Assembly (NCBI GenBank): GCA_022837205.1 | Contig: JALHEL010000142.1 | Location: forward strand, 1 to 5,184 | DNA from: Leptolinea sp. | Lineage (GTDB): Bacteria > Chloroflexota > Anaerolineae > Anaerolineales > Anaerolineaceae | Length of the DNA: 5,184 nucleotides | Reading direction: 5' to 3' | Shown here: positions 1 to 5,184 of the stretch, piece by piece | How positions within the stretch are numbered: position 1 is the stretch's first letter | Layout of the letters: each line of letters opens with the position of its first letter | Made by a program: the position numbers and the translations under genes | Notes under the pieces: generated by a model | The model's input: the letters and a program-made list of their open reading frames with translations, nothing else | Database searches by the model: none | What the model was told of the DNA's origin: nothing

Positions 1-59
1 ATCGATGCGGGACTTTCTGAATGTACGGCTATGGAATATAAATGCCGCATTCCTCTGAT
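1..59. other. Unassigned left edge
   Basis: These 59 bases follow the stop codon of the PLP enzyme. Several frames stay open to the edge on both strands, which means little at this length. One minus-strand ATG at 50 has an AGAGGA directly abutting it, too close for a normal ribosome binding site. A plus-strand frame ends with TGA at 56-58 and could be the tail of a convergent gene. No hairpin with a T run is visible, so no terminator is called. Confidence 0.3.
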
Positions 60-1526
60 TTACAGTAAGCCAACCTGTTCATTGAAGGATTTAATCAAAG
101 TGTCGATTTCATCTTTTTGGGCGGCGATTTCCGTCCAATAATTGCGGTCATACCACTGGGCATTCAATTCTTCGGACGTCTTGCCCTGCTGTTCAATCCA
201 TGTGTAATATTTCAAATTGTGAATCCGTTTCCGATCATAATAGGACAATTCCAGCATATTCGATGTATTTTCACCCATCAAATAGCGACCGAATGCGTAA
301 GAGGCATCATCACGGGTAAACGGTCCGAATTCTTCGTTGTATTCGGCCAACCGGGTTGTATACATGTCGACCGAATCGGTGAAAACGGTCATCACCATAT
401 CTTCGCCGGTCAGTTCATTGTATTTGGCAAACTTAATCGCCGACAGCAAGTTGGCTACGCTGGAGATTCCCAACAGGTTGAGTTGTTCGACGATTTCTTT
501 CGGAACGCCTTTTTCTACCAAGTACTTTTTTCCTTCCGGTTCATTGAAGAGCCTCAGCAAATGAACACAAGCATTATCATCGATTGAAGTTACGAAGTCT
601 GTATTGCGGACATTATGGATCCAAGGAACATGCTTATCGCCGATTCCTTCAATCCGATGAGCGCCGAAACCGTTCATTAATAAAGTCGGGCATTGCAAAG
701 CTTCGCTGGCGACGATCTTCATATTCGGGTGGAGTGTTTTGAGATAATCTCCGCAGGCGATTGTGCCGCCGGAACCCGTATTGGAGCATATTCCGGCCAG
801 TCGGTCGTTTTTCCTCATTAATTTTTCCCAAACTTCCCGCATGGCATTTCCGGTTACATGGTAATGCCAAAGATAGTTACCCAGTTCCTCGAACTGATTA
901 AAAATCATCAATTTTTCGCCCGATTTTCTTAATTCCCAGCATTTATCAAAGATTTCTTTCACATTTGATTCAGTTCCGGGGGTGGCGATCACTTCATCGG
1001 CGACTTTTTCCAGCCAGGCGAAGCGTTCTCGGCTCATTCCTTCCGGAAGAATCGCGATGGATTTGCATGCCAGCAATGCGGAATCATAAGCTCCGCCGCG
1101 ACAATAATTCCCGGTGGAGGGCCAAACCGCTTTCTCTTCCGTCGGGTCAAATTGTCCGGTTACCAGTCTGGGAACCAGGCAGGAAAACGCCGCACCGACT
1201 TTATGGGCACCGGTCGGGAACCATTTCCCCACCAAGGCAACGATTCTGGCATCGACGCCGGTCAGGCTGGAAGGCAATTCTATATAATTGACATCACCGA
1301 AGGTTCCGCCTTTTTCAACCGGTTCGTTTTTCCAGGTGATTCGATAAAGGTTTCGCGGATGAATATCCCATAAACCGATAGACTTTAACTCATTTTTGAT
1401 TTTCTCCGGAACTAATTCCGGATGAATCTGTTCTTCAAAGGTTGGGATGATAATATTTCTTTGCCGAGCGCGTTCAACAGCGTGCTCCAAGCGATCTTTT
1501 TTGATTGTTAAATCAATTCGTGCCAT
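60..1526 (-). CDS. Fold-type II PLP-dependent enzyme, cysteine synthase-like (PLP-dependent lyase/thiolase type), 488 residues
   Basis: This cytosolic enzyme belongs to the fold-type II pyridoxal phosphate group (cysteine synthase, threonine synthase, TrpB). Visible landmarks are the PLP-lysine motif TGAHKVGAAF, with K109 the likely Schiff-base lysine; a substrate loop STGNYCRGG at 138-145, matching the Asn-containing TSGN loop of cysteine synthases; and a phosphate-binding glycine loop NTGSGGT at 249-255. A conserved-looking GIGDKHVPW lies at 295-302. Beyond about residue 390 is a roughly 100-residue C-terminal region rich in Tyr and Trp (HNLKYYTWIEQQGK) that ordinary cysteine synthases of about 310 residues lack. 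The family is one I recall as conserved in Chloroflexota under generic names; its substrate is not known to me. There is no signal peptide or membrane segment. The ATG has AGAGGA five bases upstream. A 123-base gap separates it from the glycosyltransferase upstream, so it may have its own promoter. The family call is firm; the reaction is open. Confidence 0.9.
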   Translation of the reverse strand: MARIDLTIKKDRLEHAVERARQRNIIIPTFEEQIHPELVPEKIKNELKSIGLWDIHPRNLYRITWKNEPVEKGGTFGDVNYIELPSSLTGVDARIVALVGKWFPTGAHKVGAAFSCLVPRLVTGQFDPTEEKAVWPSTGNYCRGGAYDSALLACKSIAILPEGMSRERFAWLEKVADEVIATPGTESNVKEIFDKCWELRKSGEKLMIFNQFEELGNYLWHYHVTGNAMREVWEKLMRKNDRLAGICSNTGSGGTIACGDYLKTLHPNMKIVASEALQCPTLLMNGFGAHRIEGIGDKHVPWIHNVRNTDFVTSIDDNACVHLLRLFNEPEGKKYLVEKGVPKEIVEQLNLLGISSVANLLSAIKFAKYNELTGEDMVMTVFTDSVDMYTTRLAEYNEEFGPFTRDDASYAFGRYLMGENTSNMLELSYYDRKRIHNLKYYTWIEQQGKTSEELNAQWYDRNYWTEIAAQKDEIDTLIKSFNEQVGLL

Positions 1527-1531
1527 TTTTT

Positions 1532-1537
1532 TCCTCT
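1532..1537 (-). promoter_or_regulatory. Ribosome binding site of the 488-residue PLP enzyme
   Basis: AGAGGA on the minus strand ends five bases before the ATG at 1526, separated by a run of A. It supports that start codon, and no nearer alternative start is needed. Confidence 0.7.
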
Positions 1538-1571
1538 TATTTCTTAATAGTTTGTTTTGTTTGCAGGTCTC

Positions 1572-1589
1572 GTTTTAGATAACTAAAAC
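1572..1589. repeat. Perfect 7-base inverted repeat in the intergenic gap (possible operator or leader hairpin)
   Basis: GTTTTAG (1572-1578) and CTAAAAC (1583-1589) are exact reverse complements separated by the four bases ATAA. The dyad sits about 46 bases upstream of the PLP-enzyme start codon and directly beside a TATATAA stretch (1591-1597). On the minus strand the second arm is followed by GAGACC rather than a T run, so it does not look like an intrinsic terminator. If the TATATAA stretch is a -10 element, the dyad would cover the transcription start, which suits an operator. Its AT-rich stem would be weak as RNA. The symmetry is seen directly; the role is inference. Confidence 0.4.
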
Positions 1590-1617
1590 TTATATAATCT
1601 TTTTGACATTCTGATAT
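1589..1617 (-). promoter_or_regulatory. Possible weak promoter for the PLP enzyme gene
   Basis: On the minus strand, TATAAG (1594-1589), inside the longer TTATATAAG, could be a -10 box. Seventeen bases upstream lies ATATCA (1617-1612), which matches the TTGACA -35 consensus at only three of six positions. The region is AT-rich and lies in the only sizeable intergenic gap, which favours a promoter here, but the -35 is poor and the call rests mainly on position. It would give a leader of roughly 55 bases. Confidence 0.25.
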
Positions 1618-1649
1618 TCTGTATCGAATAAATGATTCCTCCCGTAAAT

Positions 1650-2624
1650 TTATTCTTTTCTTTCCTGTTCGGATGGCTTTTCCGAGTCTTCGTCATAGAT
1701 GGAGGGAGTAATTTCTGCAGCAATATAGAGAGGTCGATTTTTTACTTCATCATAGATCCGTCCCAAATATTCGCCAATGATTCCCAAACAAATCAACTGA
1801 ACGCCGCCGAGGAATAAAGTTGAGATTAATGTCGTTGCCTGTCCGACTAATTCATTGCCGTTAATGCGCAGAATAATAACAACGATGATCAGTAAGATAC
1901 TGATGAATGCAACGATGAAGCCGAGAATCATCGCAATTTGCAGCGGGACGTAAGAAAAACCCGTAATTGCGTTCCAAGCCAGCAGGATCATTTTTTTCAA
2001 CGGATATTTGGTCTTTCCCGCATAGCGTGGAGCTCGTTGATACGGAACACCGATTTGCTTATAACCTACCCATGCCGACATTCCCCGTAGGAATCGATGT
2101 TTCTCTCGCATGGAATTCATCACGTCCAAGACTTTGCGATCTAACAGACGGAAATCGCCGGCGTCCAACGGAATTTTCACATCGGTTATTTTATAAATTA
2201 AGCGATAGAAAACGGAAGCTGTCTCTTTCTTAAACCACGATTCCCCTTCTCTTCCTGTTCTTACGGCATAAACAACTTCGTACCCTTCCTTCCATTTTTC
2301 GATTAATTCCAAGATTACCTCAGGCGGATCCTGAAGATCGGCATCGATTACAATTGCCGCGTCGCCCAAAGCGTGATCCATACCGGCAGTCACCGCAATC
2401 TGATGGCCGAAATTACGGGCAAAAAAGATAACCCGGACACGAGGGTCTTTTTGAGAAAGTTCCCGCATGATTTGGGATGATCCGTCAAAGGATCCGTCAT
2501 CCACCAGTATCAATTCCCAAGGTTCGCCGGTTTGATCCATTACGGAAACCATCCGTTCATATAAAACCGGGAGGCTTTCCTTTTCGTTGTAAACCGGGAC
2601 GATCACAGAATAAGTAGGTTTCAT
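1650..2624 (-). CDS. Family 2 glycosyltransferase, polyprenyl-phosphate sugar transferase type (GtrB/DPM1-like) with two membrane helices
   Basis: This inner-membrane enzyme probably transfers a sugar from a nucleotide sugar to undecaprenyl phosphate on the cytoplasmic face. The 324-residue protein starts with a GT-A fold: VIVPVYNE at 8-14, the nucleotide-binding VDDGS at 41-45, and DADLQDPPE at 94-102, containing the metal-binding DxD-like acidic residues. DAGDFRLLDRKV follows at 154-165 and YAGKTKYPLKKM at 201-212, both typical of the GtrB/ArnC/DPM1-like branch. Two hydrophobic helices lie at about 224-252 and 263-283. They are followed by GEYLGRIYDEVKNRPLY, a sequence common in these proteins, and a charged tail. 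The length matches the family's usual 310-340 residues. The ATG has AAAGGA seven bases upstream. The start lies 24 bases after the thrC stop, so the two are probably co-transcribed. The exact sugar cannot be read from the sequence. Confidence 0.93.
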   Translation of the reverse strand: MKPTYSVIVPVYNEKESLPVLYERMVSVMDQTGEPWELILVDDGSFDGSSQIMRELSQKDPRVRVIFFARNFGHQIAVTAGMDHALGDAAIVIDADLQDPPEVILELIEKWKEGYEVVYAVRTGREGESWFKKETASVFYRLIYKITDVKIPLDAGDFRLLDRKVLDVMNSMREKHRFLRGMSAWVGYKQIGVPYQRAPRYAGKTKYPLKKMILLAWNAITGFSYVPLQIAMILGFIVAFISILLIIVVIILRINGNELVGQATTLISTLFLGGVQLICLGIIGEYLGRIYDEVKNRPLYIAAEITPSIYDEDSEKPSEQERKE

Positions 2625-2631
2625 ATTGCAA

Positions 2632-2637
2632 TCCTTT
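2632..2637 (-). promoter_or_regulatory. Ribosome binding site of the glycosyltransferase
   Basis: AAAGGA on the minus strand lies seven bases before the ATG at 2624, within the 24-base gap after the thrC stop codon. It supports independent translation initiation within a shared transcript. Confidence 0.7.
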
Positions 2638-2648
2638 TTTTGGAAGGG

Positions 2649-3905
2649 CTAATTCCCTTTCGCTTTCAGATATTTTTCCAAAGCGGCAAGACTGGGCTCG
2701 ATAATCACCGCTTCCCCGGTTGCTTTCATGGCGGAGCGAATGTCTTTCAATCCGCTTCCGGTATTTATTACCACCACATCGTCATCCGGTCCGATCAATC
2801 CTTCTTCCGCTGCTTTTTCCATTCCGACATAAGCTGCAGCCCCGGCCGGTTCGGCGAAAACCCCGATTTTACCGAGTTCGGAGATCCCACGGTAAATACT
2901 TTCATCCGAAACCGCAATGAAAGCTCCGCCGGTTTTCGTTGCCGCTCGAACCGCGCGCACGCCGTCCCGAGGCAGATCCACGGAGATGGAATCGGCAAAT
3001 GTCGTCGCACGAACCGGGATAATCTCTTCGCTGCCTTTTGCCCATGCCTGATAAACGGCGGATGATTTCTCTGACTGGACCCCGAAAATGCGTGGCATCT
3101 GAGGAAGCCACCCCAGCTCTTTAAGATCGCTGAATCCTTTATGAATCCCGGAAATAATATTTCCGTCTCCGACGGAAACAAAGACATTTAATGGGGCGGA
3201 TGATGTGTTTTGTTTAGAAATAATTTGTTCCCAAATTTCAAAAGCGGCGGTTTTTTTGCCTTCTGCGGTAAAAGCATTGTAACCTGTGTTACGGCAATAC
3301 CAACCGTATCGTTCTGCGGCGGATACGGAAAGGTCAAAAGCGCTGTCATAATTTCCATCTACCAAAATCACCTCGGCGCCGAAAACCAGAAGCTGTGCGA
3401 TTTTTGCCGGCGGTGCCGATTTGGGGGCAAAAATAATGGCATGCCATCCGCTGGCAGCAGCCATCCCTGCCAAAGCCGCTCCCGCATTTCCCGTGGAAGC
3501 GGTGACAATGGTTTTGGCATTTATTTCTTTCGCTCGGGCAATCAGAACGGCGCTGGCTCGATCTTTAAAAGAAGCGGTCGGATTTCGTCCATCATCTTTG
3601 ATCCAAAGGTTACGGACGCCGATTTTTGCTGCCAACCGGGGCTCATCATAAACCGGAGTCCATCCGGCAGAATGAAGCGGGGTCCCGAAAAATCCGGGAT
3701 CCTCGACGGGCAACAACGGTGCGTAACGCCACAGAGAAGGTTCGGCGGATTGAAAGATTTGTTTCGGATCGATCGAGTTTCGGATTTGATCGTAATTAAG
3801 GATCACGTTCAAATTTCCCTGATCCGCATCACAGACATAACCCGAATAAGAGGCATCAAATTCCTTTCCGCAGAGACTGCATCGATATCCTATAAATTTA
3901 TTCAT
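2649..3905 (-). CDS. thrC: Threonine synthase
   Basis: This enzyme converts O-phospho-L-homoserine and water to L-threonine and phosphate, the last step of threonine synthesis, in the cytosol with PLP. The 418-residue protein opens with a small zinc-ribbon-like segment (C9, C12 and C25). The fold-type II core carries NPTASFKDR at 108-116, with K114 the PLP lysine, and the STGNAGAALA loop at 137-146. SVGDGN at 244-249 is the phosphate-binding loop. FAEPAGAAA (350-358) and NTGSGLKD (381-388) are typical threonine synthase signatures. The frame is open 41 codons further upstream, but that stretch overlaps the preceding gene and encodes low-quality sequence. The ATG at 3905 is chosen because MNKFIGYRCSLCGKEF begins the zinc ribbon and AGGA lies nine bases before it. 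It sits 35 bases after the membrane-protein stop and 24 before the glycosyltransferase start, so all three are probably one transcript. The usual fourth ribbon cysteine appears to be replaced by D28. Confidence 0.94.
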   Translation of the reverse strand: MNKFIGYRCSLCGKEFDASYSGYVCDADQGNLNVILNYDQIRNSIDPKQIFQSAEPSLWRYAPLLPVEDPGFFGTPLHSAGWTPVYDEPRLAAKIGVRNLWIKDDGRNPTASFKDRASAVLIARAKEINAKTIVTASTGNAGAALAGMAAASGWHAIIFAPKSAPPAKIAQLLVFGAEVILVDGNYDSAFDLSVSAAERYGWYCRNTGYNAFTAEGKKTAAFEIWEQIISKQNTSSAPLNVFVSVGDGNIISGIHKGFSDLKELGWLPQMPRIFGVQSEKSSAVYQAWAKGSEEIIPVRATTFADSISVDLPRDGVRAVRAATKTGGAFIAVSDESIYRGISELGKIGVFAEPAGAAAYVGMEKAAEEGLIGPDDDVVVINTGSGLKDIRSAMKATGEAVIIEPSLAALEKYLKAKGN

Positions 3906-3914
3906 AATTCTTCG

Positions 3915-3918
3915 TCCT
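3915..3918 (-). promoter_or_regulatory. Ribosome binding site deciding the thrC start
   Basis: AGGA on the minus strand lies nine bases before the ATG at 3905, in the 35-base gap after the membrane-protein stop. It favours this start over the in-frame upstream codon at 4028, which lies inside the preceding gene. Confidence 0.6.
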
Positions 3919-3940
3919 GTTTCCTTGTCGGTTTGATTTT

Positions 3941-5184
3941 TTATTGAGTTACACAACCTATTGTTTTCAGCATTTCGGTATATTCCGGTTGATTGACTGT
4001 TTCGGGAATCCCGGATATTTGCTCGCACAAAAAAGGCAGATTCTCCGGGTTCATGATGACTTTTTTACTTAACTCCGCGGCTCGGGACCAATCTTCGCCT
4101 AAGATTAATGCTTTCACCGCCGGGATAAAATCCAAAGGATCCTGCGAGGATAATCCCATTTTTAACGCGGTATCCGCGGCTTGATAGGCTGTTTCTCTGT
4201 CATGATTCTGAAAAGCGCGGTTGATTTCCTGAAAATAATAGCAATATCCGTGATCCGGTTCTTTTCCGATCGGAGACGGCGGCACGGCTTGAACGGCCGA
4301 ATCGGACCGAATCAAATTGATATCGGAAATTCCGGCCACATGAACAATATTTTCCGGTAACCCGGGATATTCGGCTTCCGATTCGGTAATCGTCCAAAGG
4401 CAGGAACCTTTTTTGTAAAATAATGCCAGAACGTGACTGCTGTCCGATTCAAAGTGATGACTGCGATAATCATGCTTAATCGGCTGACCGGGTCGGAGAT
4501 CCCGAAAATAAGTCTCGCTGCGCAAATCCAAATCAAAATATTTATATTGATAAGTATTCCCTTTTAAAGCAGGTGCATATTGCCAATTGACAATCGGTGT
4601 CAGATCATTATCACTGTAGCGATCGAGCGGAATCTGTTCGGAAACCAAAATTGTCCCCGGTTGTAATTGCGGCGCTCGCCAAGCAAGTTGCCAAAAATAA
4701 TCGTTCATCTTTTCGGCTTCATTACGATAGACCAGGGCGTTGGTGTAATGGGAGCCGATAGCGAATGCGATCAGCGACGCGGTGACCAAGGTTTGAAATT
4801 TGTTTTGGAAAATAAACGAAATTCCGACGCTGATCAACATAGCGACACCGACACTGAAAGAAATGGTCGGCCGGTCCCAAGGGAAATTGAGTTCGATATT
4901 GATCATTGTCACCCAATACGGAATACCGGCTGCCAACAAAGCGACCAGTCCGGTGATCAAAAATTGAATCTTCTCATTTTCGATCGCCGCCGGTTGTTTA
5001 TTCCCTTCTCGGTTGTGAAACCGTCTGAGAGAATAAGCAAAGAGGAAAAAACAGACTAATATCAACAACCAGAAGATGACCTGATTCTCTTTTCCGGCAG
5101 GTTGGTTCAAGGATTTTTTCCATGCCGCTATCGTAACCGTATAAAGATCGGTCAGAATTTTTCGGAGAATCTCCGATAATGCGG
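3941..5184 (-). CDS. C-terminal part of a multi-pass membrane protein of unknown function (5' end outside the window)
   Basis: The reading frame is open through the window edge. The 24 codons before the TTG at 5110 are uninterrupted and protein-like (LSEILRKILTDLYTVTIAAW), and no ATG is present there, so this is an incomplete gene rather than one starting at 5110. About 413 residues are visible. Numbered from the 5110 codon, hydrophobic segments lie at about 11-29, 48-70, 81-101 and 106-127. A soluble region of some 260 residues follows. It begins with YFWQLAWRAPQLQPGT and LDRYSDNDLTPIVNWQYAP, and later has PPSPIGKEPDHGYCYYF. Residues about 290-352 resemble helical TPR-like hairpins (AYQAADTALKMGL, WSRAAELSKKVI). 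I recall this arrangement in uncharacterised Anaerolineae membrane proteins, where the missing N-terminal part is polytopic and may be GT-C transferase-like; that is inference. It leads the probable unit with thrC and the glycosyltransferase. Confidence 0.85.
   Translation of the reverse strand, partial: ALSEILRKILTDLYTVTIAAWKKSLNQPAGKENQVIFWLLILVCFFLFAYSLRRFHNREGNKQPAAIENEKIQFLITGLVALLAAGIPYWVTMINIELNFPWDRPTISFSVGVAMLISVGISFIFQNKFQTLVTASLIAFAIGSHYTNALVYRNEAEKMNDYFWQLAWRAPQLQPGTILVSEQIPLDRYSDNDLTPIVNWQYAPALKGNTYQYKYFDLDLRSETYFRDLRPGQPIKHDYRSHHFESDSSHVLALFYKKGSCLWTITESEAEYPGLPENIVHVAGISDINLIRSDSAVQAVPPSPIGKEPDHGYCYYFQEINRAFQNHDRETAYQAADTALKMGLSSQDPLDFIPAVKALILGEDWSRAAELSKKVIMNPENLPFLCEQISGIPETVNQPEYTEMLKTIGCVTQ

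Noticed and set aside
117..587. Plus-strand open frame of 156 codons opposite the PLP enzyme
   Set aside because: It lies antisense to conserved coding sequence of the PLP enzyme, and its translation resembles no family.
1593..1598. TATAAT on the plus strand as a -10 box
   Set aside because: No -35 element is found at a suitable distance and there is no plus-strand gene for it to serve.
1572..1605. Inverted repeat plus downstream T run on the plus strand as a terminator
   Set aside because: The stem is short and AT-rich, the T run begins more than ten bases after it, and no plus-strand transcript is expected here.
1603..1627. TTGACA on the plus strand as a -35 element
   Set aside because: No acceptable -10 box lies 16-18 bases downstream and no credible plus-strand gene follows; the open frame starting at 1632 is antisense to the glycosyltransferase.
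2625..2632. ATTGCAAT palindrome just before the glycosyltransferase start
   Set aside because: An 8-base AT-rich palindrome between the ribosome binding site and start codon is easily explained by chance, and no second copy was noticed.
3210..3947. Long plus-strand open frame of 245 codons opposite thrC and the end of the membrane-protein gene
   Set aside because: It is antisense to a firmly identified gene. Its Cys-, Arg- and Ser-rich translation has no recognisable domain and no ribosome binding site was noted.
3906..4028. Upstream in-frame extension of thrC to a start at 4028, adding 41 residues
   Set aside because: It would overlap the preceding gene by 88 bases. The added residues look unlike protein of this family, and the zinc-ribbon start at 3905 has its own ribosome binding site.
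5108..5110. TTG as the start codon of the membrane protein
   Set aside because: The frame continues open to the window edge with plausible hydrophobic and helical sequence, so the TTG is an internal leucine codon and the gene is truncated by the window.

Overview
The window holds four protein-coding genes, all on the minus strand. They are read from high to low coordinates. Protein similarity recalled from memory suggests a bacterium of the Chloroflexota, most likely class Anaerolineae. The last gene (as numbered on the plus strand) strongly resembles a conserved but uncharacterised membrane protein of that class, and the long PLP enzyme at the left is also a form I associate with Anaerolineae. 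Base composition looks intermediate, and all three visible start codons are ATG preceded by purine-rich Shine-Dalgarno sites. The taxonomic call is inference from recalled protein families, not from a search.

Layout in transcription order. At 5184-3941 is the C-terminal part of a multi-pass membrane protein whose beginning lies outside the window. After 35 bases comes thrC, threonine synthase (3905-2649). After 24 bases comes a family 2 polyprenyl-phosphate-type glycosyltransferase with two C-terminal membrane helices (2624-1650). These three are spaced like a single transcription unit. A 123-base AT-rich gap (1527-1649) follows. It contains a perfect 7-base inverted repeat next to a TATATAA stretch and may hold a separate promoter. 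The last gene (1526-60) encodes a 488-residue fold-type II PLP enzyme related to cysteine synthase and the TrpB/threonine synthase superfamily, of unknown reaction. The final 59 bases are too short to assign.

How the genes may work together. The glycosyltransferase probably charges a lipid carrier (undecaprenyl phosphate) with a sugar. The membrane protein could belong to the same envelope-glycan process, being a possible membrane-embedded transferase with a soluble C-terminal domain, but its role is unproven. Threonine synthase is a housekeeping biosynthetic enzyme apparently embedded in this envelope unit. The second PLP enzyme is probably transcribed separately.

I see no tRNA, rRNA, CRISPR array, insertion sequence, phage gene or defence system. 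The window looks like ordinary chromosomal core sequence. The points worth a second look are modest: the odd gene neighbourhood of thrC, an incomplete zinc ribbon in ThrC, the uncharacterised PLP enzyme, the uncharacterised membrane protein, and the inverted repeat in the gap.
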